Shown here: one piece after another, positions 17,301 to 26,191 of the stretch
Layout: each line of letters begins with the position of its first letter
How positions within the stretch are numbered: the stretch's first letter is position 1
Source: Kangiella marina
GTDB lineage: Bacteria; Pseudomonadota; Gammaproteobacteria; Enterobacterales; Kangiellaceae
Assembly (NCBI RefSeq): GCF_039541235.1
Contig: NZ_BAABFV010000001.1
Span: forward strand, 930,001 to 994,000
Direction of reading: 5' to 3'
DNA length: 64,000 nucleotides
The notes under the pieces: generated by a model
Databases searched by the model: none
Told to the model about the DNA's origin: nothing
The model's input: the letters and a program-made list of their open reading frames with translations, nothing else
Position numbers and translations under genes: made by a program

Positions 17301-19079
17301 ATGGCCCTGATCCCTCAGCAGTTTATCCAAGAACTCCTGGCTCGAATCGATATTGTCGATTTGATTGATTCTCGTGTGCCTTTAAAAAAAGCTGGCACCA
17401 ACTACAAAGCCTGCTGTCCATTTCATGGTGAAAAAACACCTTCCTTTACCGTAAGCCAAGACAAACAGTTCTATCACTGTTTTGGTTGCGGTATGCATGG
17501 CAACGCGATTGGCTTTGTCATGGAGTATGACCGCCTGGAATTCCCAGACGCTGTTGAAGAACTCGCTTCCAGTTTAGGGATGGAGGTGCCGCGTGATGAA
17601 AGCGCTCCAAACCGCCCCAAAGTAGATGTCAGCCTCTATGAACTGATGGAAAAAATCGCTAAGTTCTATCATCGACAATTAAGTGCCCCTAAGGGCAAAG
17701 AAGCCGTGGAGTACCTTAAAAAGCGAGGTCTAAGTGGCGAAATCGCCAAGCAATTTACCATTGGTTATGTGCCGGGCGAATGGCGCAACTTAGAACAAAT
17801 ATTCCCTAAGCTCGGTACTGATCAGAAGTTGCAGAAACAATTAATCGACTGTGGAATGCTAATTAAGAAGGAAAACTCTGTCTATGATCGTTTTCGTGAT
17901 CGCATCATGTTCCCGATTAAGGATAAACGAGGACGAGTGATAGCCTTTGGCGGACGCATCATTAACGACGGCGAGCCGAAATACCTCAACTCTCCCGAGA
18001 CCCCAATTTTCCATAAAAGTAATGAACTGTATGGACTCTATCAGGCACGTCAAGCTAACCGTAAATTAAAGCGACTACTCATCGTTGAAGGCTATATGGA
18101 TGTTGTGGCTCTGGCGCAGTTTGGCATCACTAATGCCGTTGCGACACTGGGAACAGCGACCACAGAGAGTCACTTGCAGCAACTTTTTCGGACCACTCGT
18201 GAACTTGTTTTATGCTTTGATGGTGACAGAGCCGGGCGTGACGCAGCGCTTAGAGCTTTAGAGCATGGCTTGTCACAACTGCGCGATGGCCGTGAAATTA
18301 AATTGATGTTCTTACCCGATGGCGAAGATCCTGATTCCATGGTACGCCAGGTCGGCAAAGAAGAATTTATTGAGCAGGTCGAAGCCTCTACCCCGCTTTT
18401 CGAGTTTTTATTGGACCATTTGGCTGGTCAGGTCGATTTAGACTCCGTATCAGGCAGAGGCCAATTAGTTCATCTTGCAAAACCGTACTTGGAAAAAGTC
18501 ACCGACCCGATTTATCATGAATTTTTTAGTAATGCTTTAGCTAACAGAGCTCAGCTGTCTGTTGAGAAATTAGAAAAAATCATCGCCCAGCCGAAACAAG
18601 AGCCGCGCAAAGAAGTTAAGCCTCAACCTCAGCAAAACTCTGCTAAAGCGAATAAAACCATACAGTTAGCACTTACTTTACTGCTACAAAAGCCCTCTTT
18701 GGGCCTACAAGTTAGCAACTTTGCCTGGTTAAAAACTTTGCCTGAAAAAGGGCCAGCACTGTTACAGCAACTCCTTGAAATTATTCATAACAACCCCAAT
18801 ATCACTACAGGAACCTTGCTTGAACATTGGCGCCAGCATGAAAAGCTGTATGACAGGCTTTCTCAGCTCGCTATCACTGAACGTGAAGAACGCATGCAGG
18901 GCAACGAACAGGCGGAACTTCAGGATTGCATGAAGCAACTGTTACGCCAAGCCCAGACCCAACGTCTGGACTACCTCAGGTTAAAGGATAAACAGTCAGG
19001 TCAAAAGCTAACGGCTACAGAAAAGTCCGAATACCAGCAATTACTATTGTTGGCCAAACAAAAGCCCCGCAAAGACTAG
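17301..19079 (+). CDS. dnaG: DNA primase
   Basis: Synthesises RNA primers for Okazaki fragments. It has 592 residues. The N-terminal CHC2 zinc domain is seen as CPFHGEKTPSFTV followed by YHCFGCGMHGN. The RNA polymerase core includes FRDRIMFPIKDKRGRVIAFGGR, and the TOPRIM domain includes LLIVEGYMDVVAL and LCFDGDRAGRDAA. The C-terminal helicase-binding region after about residue 430 is Gln-rich and less conserved, as usual. It is preceded by about 100 bases after yqeY and followed by the rpoD promoter. Confidence 0.97.
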   Translation: MALIPQQFIQELLARIDIVDLIDSRVPLKKAGTNYKACCPFHGEKTPSFTVSQDKQFYHCFGCGMHGNAIGFVMEYDRLEFPDAVEELASSLGMEVPRDESAPNRPKVDVSLYELMEKIAKFYHRQLSAPKGKEAVEYLKKRGLSGEIAKQFTIGYVPGEWRNLEQIFPKLGTDQKLQKQLIDCGMLIKKENSVYDRFRDRIMFPIKDKRGRVIAFGGRIINDGEPKYLNSPETPIFHKSNELYGLYQARQANRKLKRLLIVEGYMDVVALAQFGITNAVATLGTATTESHLQQLFRTTRELVLCFDGDRAGRDAALRALEHGLSQLRDGREIKLMFLPDGEDPDSMVRQVGKEEFIEQVEASTPLFEFLLDHLAGQVDLDSVSGRGQLVHLAKPYLEKVTDPIYHEFFSNALANRAQLSVEKLEKIIAQPKQEPRKEVKPQPQQNSAKANKTIQLALTLLLQKPSLGLQVSNFAWLKTLPEKGPALLQQLLEIIHNNPNITTGTLLEHWRQHEKLYDRLSQLAITEREERMQGNEQAELQDCMKQLLRQAQTQRLDYLRLKDKQSGQKLTATEKSEYQQLLLLAKQKPRKD

Positions 19080-19091
19080 AAAACCTAGTGC

Positions 19092-19121
19092 TTGCTGAGA
19101 TGGGGGCTAATTCTGTATAAT
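19092..19121 (+). promoter_or_regulatory. Sigma-70 promoter upstream of rpoD
   Basis: TTGCTG (19092-19097), an 18-base spacer and a perfect TATAAT (19116-19121) lie about 100 bases before the rpoD ATG. This would give rpoD its own transcript within the operon. Confidence 0.65.
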
Positions 19122-19222
19122 TTGCGGTTCGCCATGCGTCAACCGCAAGGGTTTATTGCGTCTTACGCAACCCCCAAGATTTTGTTCGCAAATGGTGTGT
19201 GATCACAACAAAGGTATTCTAG

Positions 19223-21088
19223 ATGTCAGAGAATTCGCAACAGTCACAGCAGTCGCAGTTAAAACTACTCATTGCGCGTGGTAAAGAACAAGGCTTTTTA
19301 ACGTACGCCGAGGTCAATGACCATTTACCGCCGGATATCGTTGATCCTGAACAGATCGAAGATATCATCCGCATGATTAACGACATGGGGATTCAGGTCT
19401 ATGAAACAACGCCTGATGCCGATGAGTTAATTATCAACGACGAGTCTGTTACTGATGAAGAAGCAGCTGAAGAAGCAGCCGCCGCCTTAGCCAGCGTTGA
19501 TGGCGAGTTTGGCCGTACTACAGACCCAGTGCGCATGTACATGCGTGAGATGGGTAGCGTTGAGCTCCTAACGCGTGAAGGTGAGATTGATATCGCCAAG
19601 CGTATTGAAGAAGGCATTCGCCAAGTTCTAACGGCTGTCGGTAACTACCCTGACACGGTTCGTATCTTGCTTGAAGAGTACGAGCAGTATAAAAATGAAT
19701 TTATTCGACTCACTGACATCGTCACTGGTTTCCTTGATGGTGAAGAGGCGGAGTTCGTCCAAGAAGAATCCGAAGCAGCTCAAATTGCTAATGCTAATGC
19801 CGCCGAAGCTGATGACGACGACATCGATGACGATGAAGACGACGATGATGATGATGATTCGACAGAAGTTGATACTGGACCAGATCCAGAGGAAGCGGAG
19901 CAACGCTTCTCTGAGCTGTCCAAGCAGTATGACAAAACCGTAAAAGCTATTAAGCGTTACGGCCGTGATCACAAATCATCAGCAAAACAGCTTGAAGCGA
20001 TGCGTGAACACTTCATGAACATCAAACTTGCGCCACGCATGTTTGAATACTTAGTACAAAACCTTCGTACTAAGATGGATGGTATCCGTGAGCAAGAGCG
20101 CTACATCATGCACCTTGCTATTAAGAAATCACGCATGCCTCGCAAGACCTTTATCTCAACCTTCTCAGGCGCAGAAACAAACCCTGAGTGGTTAGATGGT
20201 CACTTGGCGAAAAAGAGTAAGTACTCGGAAGCACTAGCCGAGTTCGCAGAAGATATTCGCAAAGCTCAACGCAAGATGCAGCTAGTCGAAGAAAGCTGTG
20301 ATTTATCCGTGCTTGAGATTAAAGAAGCCAACCGTGAAATGTCCATCGGCGAAGCTAAAGCTCGTCGTGCAAAGAAAGAAATGGTTGAAGCCAACCTTCG
20401 TCTGGTTATTTCAATTGCTAAGAAATACACAAACCGCGGCTTACAATTCTTGGATCTTATCCAGGAAGGTAACATCGGCTTAATGAAAGCGGTTGATAAG
20501 TTTGAATACCGTCGTGGTTATAAGTTTTCGACCTATGCAACTTGGTGGATTCGTCAGGCCATTACGCGTTCGATCGCTGACCAAGCACGAACTATTCGTA
20601 TCCCGGTGCACATGATCGAAACCATTAACAAGCTAAACCGTATTTCTCGCCAGATGCTTCAGGAAATGGGCCGTGAGCCACAACCGGAAGAATTGGCAGA
20701 ACGTATGGAAATGCCGGAAGACAAAATCCGCAAAGTCTTGAAGATTGCCAAAGAGCCAATCTCGATGGAAACACCAATTGGTGATGATGAAGATTCACAT
20801 CTTGGTGACTTTATTGAAGACTCGACGATCGACTCTCCAGTAGATGCCGCTACAGGCGAAAGCTTAAAAGAAGTAACGGACGAAATCCTTGCGGGCCTAA
20901 CAGCACGTGAAGCGAAAGTTCTTCGTATGCGCTTCGGTATTGATATGAATACTGACCATACGCTCGAAGAAGTCGGTAAACAGTTCGATGTCACTCGTGA
21001 GCGTATTCGTCAGATTGAAGCAAAAGCGTTACGAAAATTGCGTCATCCAAGTCGTTCTGAAAAGTTACGTACTTATATTGACGAGTAG
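19223..21088 (+). CDS. rpoD: RNA polymerase primary sigma factor (sigma-70)
   Basis: A 621-residue housekeeping sigma factor. Region 1.1 occupies the N-terminal 80 residues. Region 1.2 contains [12 protein letters not shown] very acidic stretch near residues 195-215, mostly Asp, lies in the non-conserved region. Region 2 carries [20 protein letters not shown] and [15 protein letters not shown] for -10 recognition. Region 4 ends in the helix-turn-helix [20 protein letters not shown] for -35 recognition. It is the last gene of the macromolecular synthesis cluster and is followed by a hairpin and a tRNA, as in E. coli. Confidence 0.98.
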   Translation: MSENSQQSQQSQLKLLIARGKEQGFLTYAEVNDHLPPDIVDPEQIEDIIRMINDMGIQVYETTPDADELIINDESVTDEEAAEEAAAALASVDGEFGRTTDPVRMYMREMGSVELLTREGEIDIAKRIEEGIRQVLTAVGNYPDTVRILLEEYEQYKNEFIRLTDIVTGFLDGEEAEFVQEESEAAQIANANAAEADDDDIDDDEDDDDDDDSTEVDTGPDPEEAEQRFSELSKQYDKTVKAIKRYGRDHKSSAKQLEAMREHFMNIKLAPRMFEYLVQNLRTKMDGIREQERYIMHLAIKKSRMPRKTFISTFSGAETNPEWLDGHLAKKSKYSEALAEFAEDIRKAQRKMQLVEESCDLSVLEIKEANREMSIGEAKARRAKKEMVEANLRLVISIAKKYTNRGLQFLDLIQEGNIGLMKAVDKFEYRRGYKFSTYATWWIRQAITRSIADQARTIRIPVHMIETINKLNRISRQMLQEMGREPQPEELAERMEMPEDKIRKVLKIAKEPISMETPIGDDEDSHLGDFIEDSTIDSPVDAATGESLKEVTDEILAGLTAREAKVLRMRFGIDMNTDHTLEEVGKQFDVTRERIRQIEAKALRKLRHPSRSEKLRTYIDE

Positions 21089-21129
21089 TACTCTTTAATC
21101 AATCGGATTTATACCGATTTGATATTGCA

Positions 21130-21161
21130 CGCGCAGGCGTTTTCTCGTAAACTCCTGCGCG
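21130..21161 (+). terminator. Probable rpoD terminator hairpin
   Basis: CGCGCAGG (21130-21137) pairs with CCTGCGCG (21154-21161), an 8-bp GC-rich stem, with inner GTTT/AAAC complementarity. TTAACATTTTT follows; the T-tract is imperfect. Confidence 0.55.
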
Positions 21162-21206
21162 TTAACATTTTTAGCGTCACTGTTTCTCAGTTGACCTACT
21201 CAAAAT

Positions 21207-21283
21207 GGGCCCATAGCTCAGTTGGTTAGAGCATCCGACTCATAATCGGCAGGTCCCCCGTTCAAGTCGGGGTGGGCCCACCA
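21207..21283 (+). tRNA. tRNA with CAU anticodon, probably tRNA-Ile2 (lysidine-modified)
   Basis: A 77-base cloverleaf read directly. The acceptor GGGCCCA pairs with TGGGCCC, and the encoded ACCA end follows. The D arm is GCTC...GAGC, the anticodon loop CTCATAA has CAT at 21241-21243, and the T arm CCCCG-TTCAAGT-CGGGG is intact. CAU can be Met or Ile2. The GGGCCC acceptor, the TTCAAGT loop and the position after rpoD (the ileX site in E. coli) favour Ile2. Elongator tRNA-Met remains possible. Confidence 0.88.
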
Positions 21284-21351
21284 TTTAAAATCATTGATCC
21301 TTCCCTGACTTTCCATAACAATGAACGAAAACAAAGGGAGCACACCACGCC

Positions 21352-22659
21352 ATGCAGTCATGGGCATCAAAACTCTATAATCTATGGGAGCTGACAAGAA
21401 GTAGCTTATTTTATGTTCCTGTCATCATATCGTTAATGTTTATTGGTGGGATTCTTCTAATATTCAGGCTTGAGCTTTCTTATACCGAGTATGTACAAAA
21501 GCTAGACTTCCTTTACGCAGGTTCCACCGAAGACGCGAAAACCATTCTTCAAACGATACTCTCTGCGCTTATTACCATGACCACCTTAGTGATATCAATA
21601 ACCATGGTGGTGCTCAGTTTATCCGCTTCCCAGCTAGGGCCAAGACTGATAAAAATCTTTATGAGTAGTCGCCTAACTCAAATCTATATCGGTGTTTTCT
21701 TTGGCAGTATTGCGCTAACGCTAACCCTACTGATTTTACTGCATGATCAATCTACCTTTGAACAACCACCCAAACTCACTATTAGTTGCTGCTTTGTTTT
21801 AACCTTTATCAACCTTTTTGTATTGCTTGGATACGTTAACCATGTTGCTCGCTCAGGAATTGCCGACACGACGATCGAACGAGTTACTCAAGAGCTGGAG
21901 CATTCGCTTTCACGACTGACTGACAGCGCAAGAGACCATACAGAACATTCAACCGCCCCCCAAATACCAAAGCATTACTCAGAGAATCAACGTGATATTT
22001 ATAGTTCATGCAGCGGCTATATTCAAAATATACAGTACCCAGCGTTGGTTGAGCTGGCTAACAAGCATGACCTTCTGATCAACATTGAATGTCGCGCTGG
22101 AGACTATGTATTTACTGGGCAAAAAGTTGGGACTCTCTTTCCCAAAGAGCATGCTCAGGCAGAGGTTGAGATCTGTATTGTCGAATGTATTGATGTTGGC
22201 TCCAACAAAACAGGCACTCAAGATATTGAGTATTCTATAAGACACTTAGCAGAAATTGGGTTACGAGCCCTGTCACCTGGTATTAACGACAACTTCACAG
22301 CCATCACTGTCTTGGATAAATTATCAGGGGTATTGAGCAAAGCCCTAAGCAAAGACTTACCACAACACATTTATCATGATCAGAAAAATCAATTAAGGCT
22401 CATCGGTAAATCTGTGACTCAATCAGATATTGTTGATAGCGCCCTTTCACAAATCAGAGACGCTGGAAAAACGAAACCTGACGTCTTACACCACCTGATT
22501 CAGTTAATAGGAACTATCAGTCAAACATTAAAGTCAGAAAGCGCTCAACAAGCTCTAAACCAACAGGTAGATCTTATTAAGCAACATATCCATGATCATT
22601 TTCATAACAAAGAAGAAGAAACTTACCTTTTAGAAACATTAGAAAAGTATTCACTGTAA
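21352..22659 (+). CDS. DUF2254 family membrane protein
   Basis: A 435-residue predicted inner-membrane protein of the DUF2254 family; the role is unknown. Four hydrophobic segments lie in the first 175 residues (near 18-38, 63-90, 106-130 and 140-165). A soluble C-terminal half follows, containing GYIQNIQYPALVELA and LRALSPGINDNFTAITVLD, both recognisable DUF2254 features. RBS AAGGGAG precedes the ATG. It is a single gene after the tRNA, convergent with the amidohydrolase. Confidence 0.82.
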   Translation: MQSWASKLYNLWELTRSSLFYVPVIISLMFIGGILLIFRLELSYTEYVQKLDFLYAGSTEDAKTILQTILSALITMTTLVISITMVVLSLSASQLGPRLIKIFMSSRLTQIYIGVFFGSIALTLTLLILLHDQSTFEQPPKLTISCCFVLTFINLFVLLGYVNHVARSGIADTTIERVTQELEHSLSRLTDSARDHTEHSTAPQIPKHYSENQRDIYSSCSGYIQNIQYPALVELANKHDLLINIECRAGDYVFTGQKVGTLFPKEHAQAEVEICIVECIDVGSNKTGTQDIEYSIRHLAEIGLRALSPGINDNFTAITVLDKLSGVLSKALSKDLPQHIYHDQKNQLRLIGKSVTQSDIVDSALSQIRDAGKTKPDVLHHLIQLIGTISQTLKSESAQQALNQQVDLIKQHIHDHFHNKEEETYLLETLEKYSL

Positions 22660-22718
22660 CTAACCTGCCCCTAAAAAGGCATCGAATACAAGCATGGCGC
22701 TCAGCCATAACGATTAAT

Positions 22719-22734
22719 TTTGAGCTAGCTCAAA
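22719..22734. repeat. Perfect 16-bp palindrome
   Basis: TTTGAGCTAGCTCAAA reads the same on both strands. It lies between convergent genes, with a smaller hairpin (ATGGC-GCTCA-GCCAT) just before it. It could act as a weak terminator or a protein-binding site. Confidence 0.5.
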
Positions 22735-22842
22735 CGTTCCTTCATACCTACGCTAGACATAAGCGCCGCCGACAACCCGATATCACCCAACGATCTATTT
22801 ATCCTCCACCGCTACACGCTGATAATAGAGTCGATAGAAGTG

Positions 22843-24198
22843 CTAAAACTGTCCATGGAGGCTTTGTAGGAGCTTTGAAGCGTTATACCCTACCCCTTGC
22901 TTAAAGACATAGAGCACATCTCTTATAGAGCGACTTTTCCTTAAGTCACCATCGAGTATGACAAAATCTGCTCGCGCACCTTTCTTGATCGATCCAATGT
23001 CATCTCTTTTTAAAATTTTCGCACCATTCGAAGTCATGACTTGTACCGCTTCGCTAGTACTAAAACCAGCCTCAAGTAGCAACTCATAATTTCTCTGATC
23101 ACCGAAGCCAGGCAATACAAACCGTCCAGCATCAACCCCTGCGCCAAGCAAGCCTCCTTGCTTGTAAAAAAGGTATTCAAACTCCATAATTCGACTGAGC
23201 CTCTTCTCACGTTGTACGTCTTTTTCTCCTTTAGCATTCTCTCGCATAGCTTCATATCGCCGCTTCATTACATCGCTCATAACAGTTAAACTTTGTCTGT
23301 CCGCTACGGCTCGGTGTGAAATGCTTGACTCATAAATGGCAAGCGTAGAGGTCATGAATGTTTTGTTTGAAACCATCAACTCAATTAGTGAACTGACGGC
23401 ATCATTACCTAGGTCCAAACGGTCAATATATCCCCGACTTCCATTGCACTGCCCAGGCTCTTTATCTTTTCTAAAATCGCTGACACTATTGAAGCCATGC
23501 TGTACACCATCAATTCCCATGTCTACAGCTTGCCTATAAGTCACTGAGCACAAGTGCCCTGTGACAAAGCCTCCTCTTTGATGCACCTCTGTAATAATGG
23601 TTCTTAACTGCTTTGGCGTAATATGACGGTATACTTTGAACCACTTAACACCACGCTCCATCCAGTTTTCGATAATGTCACTTATGTTATCGTCATCGGT
23701 AGCATTAACCATACTTTGATGACCTTTAGGTCCATCAAAATACGGACCACTAGGTACAATTTCAGGACCAATATCTTGCCGCGACTCAATGCTTTGAGCT
23801 AGAGCAAGTTCTTGCTCAGGAAATGCCGCTCCTACGGTCTGAATGGTCGTCACTCCTGAGGCTAGGTAAAGTTTGGCTAGAGTCTTTCCTTTAAAATCCT
23901 GTCCGGGAGTTTGCAAATGGTTGTGCACACCAACAATACCCGGAATAACCGTTTTATTCTTTACATCAATAACCTTGTAACCATCAGGTATCGCTGTGTG
24001 ATTGTCGTTACCAACACTCTGAAACTTGCCACCTTTGATCAATATGGTTTGATTTTCTTTTATTTCACCACCTTGGCCATCAAGTAGCGTGGCATGAATC
24101 AGTGCCAGTTTCGTCTGATTATACTCAACAAATTCACCAGCATTCGCAGTGAGTGACAGCCACAGCAACACGATGAAATATCGCAACTGATTAATCAT
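22843..24198 (-). CDS. Exported amidohydrolase (imidazolonepropionase-like)
   Basis: A 451-residue metal-dependent hydrolase with a signal peptide (cut probably after TANA, residue 20). All expected metal ligands can be placed: HxH at His92/His94 (VHNH), a carboxylatable Lys188 (WFKVY), His215 (VTGHL), His234 (VQHGF) and Asp356 (GAGVDAG). This supports a binuclear amidohydrolase. The closest relatives in the superfamily include periplasmic Xaa-Pro/Xaa-Arg dipeptidases, so a peptide substrate is plausible but not shown. It lies 17 bases after the polysaccharide deacetylase gene and is probably cotranscribed with it. Confidence 0.85.
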   Translation of the reverse strand: MINQLRYFIVLLWLSLTANAGEFVEYNQTKLALIHATLLDGQGGEIKENQTILIKGGKFQSVGNDNHTAIPDGYKVIDVKNKTVIPGIVGVHNHLQTPGQDFKGKTLAKLYLASGVTTIQTVGAAFPEQELALAQSIESRQDIGPEIVPSGPYFDGPKGHQSMVNATDDDNISDIIENWMERGVKWFKVYRHITPKQLRTIITEVHQRGGFVTGHLCSVTYRQAVDMGIDGVQHGFNSVSDFRKDKEPGQCNGSRGYIDRLDLGNDAVSSLIELMVSNKTFMTSTLAIYESSISHRAVADRQSLTVMSDVMKRRYEAMRENAKGEKDVQREKRLSRIMEFEYLFYKQGGLLGAGVDAGRFVLPGFGDQRNYELLLEAGFSTSEAVQVMTSNGAKILKRDDIGSIKKGARADFVILDGDLRKSRSIRDVLYVFKQGVGYNASKLLQSLHGQF

Positions 24199-24215
24199 GC
24201 TTTTTCCTTAGCCTG

Positions 24216-25151
24216 TTAGTTTTCATTGCTTAGATTCGGCTTGCTTAAGACTTCTTGCTCAAAGCGTTGCTGTAAATACTTTTCATCCAAAGTTTTATGC
24301 CACAAACCTTTTCTCTGCCCTTTACCTATAGCCACTTCACCGATCCTACCTGGATTAAATTTAAGAACAGTATCCGTTTCGAAGTGAGCAATATCATCTG
24401 TGTAGGCTTCTTCGGGAGTAATAATTTTCCAACCACGCTGACGGAGCTCATCAACTAGATCTCCAATAAACAACGCAGAAATATCCATCTCGTGCAACAA
24501 CAAAACATGCTTTGGTGATCGCTCTAGGTGTTTTTCCGCTAATTCATCGTAATACTCAATCCCCTCCATGAGAACACTCACATAGAAACGACTCATGCGA
24601 TCCATATCAATATTCATGCTTTGTTTTATTGATTCCTGGAATAGCGACTCAATATACCAGTCATAATTATTTAAGGTAATGTAAGCATTTCGATACCCGT
24701 GCTCATACAAAAGACTTCTCATGCCATCACGCTTATCTTTTGTATCGCCTTCCCTTAGATAAGGAAAACGAAACCACTTTTCGAAGTTATCAAACTGACT
24801 CAAACGTTTATCTGCTTTTAAAAAATCAGCAGAATATTCATCAAGCGACAATTTATTGATATCTGGATGGCTATGAGTATGGTTAGCAATAATATGCCCA
24901 GCATCATTGTATGACTTAAGCCTTTTTATGCCCTCATCATCCAAGCGCTTACTCACTGAAAAGAATGCAACCTGCTCAACCTTGTGGTCTTTGAGTGCTT
25001 TTATTAAGGTTTTTGCTCTCGTGGGCCCATCGAAATAACCTGAAGCTCCTCGTGGTGAGTCATCAAAGGTAATAGCTATCTCTTTTGAAAAAAGAGCAAA
25101 GCTCAGTAAATAGCTCAATAATAAGACAGAGATTTTATAATAGTATGACAT
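24216..25151 (-). CDS. Exported polysaccharide deacetylase (NodB domain)
   Basis: A 311-residue protein with an N-terminal signal segment. The NodB motifs are complete: TFDDSP (Asp30/Asp31), NHTHSH (His91/His95), RFPY (Arg128), DW at 164-165 and VLLLHEMD near 225. These are the metal site and catalytic base of CE4 deacetylases acting on N- or O-acetylated glycans. The substrate (peptidoglycan, chitooligosaccharide or other) cannot be told. It is the first of a two-gene leftward unit with the amidohydrolase and is divergent from the secreted orphan at 25275. Confidence 0.88.
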   Translation of the reverse strand: MSYYYKISVLLLSYLLSFALFSKEIAITFDDSPRGASGYFDGPTRAKTLIKALKDHKVEQVAFFSVSKRLDDEGIKRLKSYNDAGHIIANHTHSHPDINKLSLDEYSADFLKADKRLSQFDNFEKWFRFPYLREGDTKDKRDGMRSLLYEHGYRNAYITLNNYDWYIESLFQESIKQSMNIDMDRMSRFYVSVLMEGIEYYDELAEKHLERSPKHVLLLHEMDISALFIGDLVDELRQRGWKIITPEEAYTDDIAHFETDTVLKFNPGRIGEVAIGKGQRKGLWHKTLDEKYLQQRFEQEVLSKPNLSNEN

Positions 25152-25190
25152 CCGTATTCTCGATTAATAATTATTAAGTAGTTGGAGCAA

Positions 25191-25220
25191 TTGATTGTAC
25201 TTAAGTTCCTGTGCTAGCAT
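25191..25220 (+). promoter_or_regulatory. Candidate promoter for the secreted orphan gene
   Basis: TTGATT (25191-25196), an 18-base spacer and TAGCAT (25215-25220) lie about 55 bases before the ATG. Placed by eye only. Confidence 0.35.
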
Positions 25221-25274
25221 CTTTACGCTTTCACATATCAGGAAATATTAAAACAATCACATAAGGAGATACAC

Positions 25275-26108
25275 ATGAGAGCTTTTAAAGCTTTACTTTC
25301 CACCCTATTGCTGTGCTTATTCACTCTATCTGCACAAGCAGGCACTGCACAATACGAAATCTACCACCCAGTCCATGGCTCTACCGTTCCTTTTCCTAAC
25401 TTAGATCTTAACGGAGTAGAAACGATAAAGGTGCACACCTCTAATTCGATCCATGATCCAATGGAAAACATCGACTACCTAGAGCTGGTATTCAAGAATG
25501 CAACTAACTTGGTCGCAAAAAACTTTAAGAAGGAAGATGACTCCTATAGTGGCTCACAGGTGTATAGAGCCGTAGTACAGGATGCTTGGGTTTACAGCAA
25601 AGTTATCGTGAAAGTGACTACTGACGGTCCAATTTCTGGAGGTAAGAACTTATTCATTGAGCTCGAAGTCGCCGAACTAACCTATGAGTTAAACGACCCA
25701 GTTTATTCTCATGGAGTGGTCATATTTAATGCGGACGGCATTTTGAGTGACGTCACCCCGACGGTTGTAGCTGATGTAGAAACTGTAACCCATCAAAACG
25801 ACGAGTTATCATTGACTCTTCATCAAAAACCAAAGTTTGACGAGTTCACCGGTGAAGGTTTTAAGATTAAAGCCAACTGGATGGGCCATGGTGAAAGAAC
25901 TCTAACAATTCCTGCACCATTTTCTTCTGAAGAATACTCTTTCTTTAGGGCAGCAGGTATCGAAGTTCAGTCAGAGACGTTCCCTGATGGTTTTGTCGAA
26001 CATCAATTCAGAATAAAGTACGAAGATGCTTTTGGCGGATATACACAGTACACTCCATTCGAGTCACTCAATATGTATATCGATCAAGCTTACCAAGCAA
26101 CCCCATAA
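25275..26108 (+). CDS. Secreted protein, function unknown
   Basis: A 277-residue protein I do not recognise. It has a clear signal peptide (MRAFKALLSTLLLCLFTLSAQA, cut after AQA) and a strong RBS AAGGAG. The mature part is rich in alternating hydrophobic residues and aromatics, suggesting beta-sandwich domains, one near 25-140 and another near 165-270. No cysteine remains in the mature protein and no catalytic signature is visible. It stands alone between a divergent deacetylase and a convergent RND pump. Confidence 0.7.
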   Translation: MRAFKALLSTLLLCLFTLSAQAGTAQYEIYHPVHGSTVPFPNLDLNGVETIKVHTSNSIHDPMENIDYLELVFKNATNLVAKNFKKEDDSYSGSQVYRAVVQDAWVYSKVIVKVTTDGPISGGKNLFIELEVAELTYELNDPVYSHGVVIFNADGILSDVTPTVVADVETVTHQNDELSLTLHQKPKFDEFTGEGFKIKANWMGHGERTLTIPAPFSSEEYSFFRAAGIEVQSETFPDGFVEHQFRIKYEDAFGGYTQYTPFESLNMYIDQAYQATP

Positions 26109-26129
26109 ACAACCTCATATGTGGAAGCA

Positions 26130-26149
26130 GGCGTAGGATATCCTACGCC
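26130..26149. terminator. Perfect 20-bp palindrome, probable terminator hairpin
   Basis: GGCGTAGGATATCCTACGCC is its own reverse complement and can form an 8-bp stem with an ATAT loop. It lies between convergent genes. There is no clear T-tract, so an operator or repeat role is possible. Confidence 0.5.
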
Positions 26150-26191
26150 ACTGATCCCTTCATTAATTTTAGTTAAAGCTCTCAGGCCTTC

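Noticed and set aside
19628-19972. Antisense frame over the acidic region of rpoD
   Set aside because: The Asp codon run reads as Ile/Val on the other strand and produces a false hydrophobic protein.
21207-21283. Elongator tRNA-Met as the identity of the CAU tRNA
   Set aside because: Not excluded, but the acceptor and T-loop sequences and the site next to rpoD fit tRNA-Ile2 better; a search for tRNA-Met elsewhere and TilS identity elements would decide.
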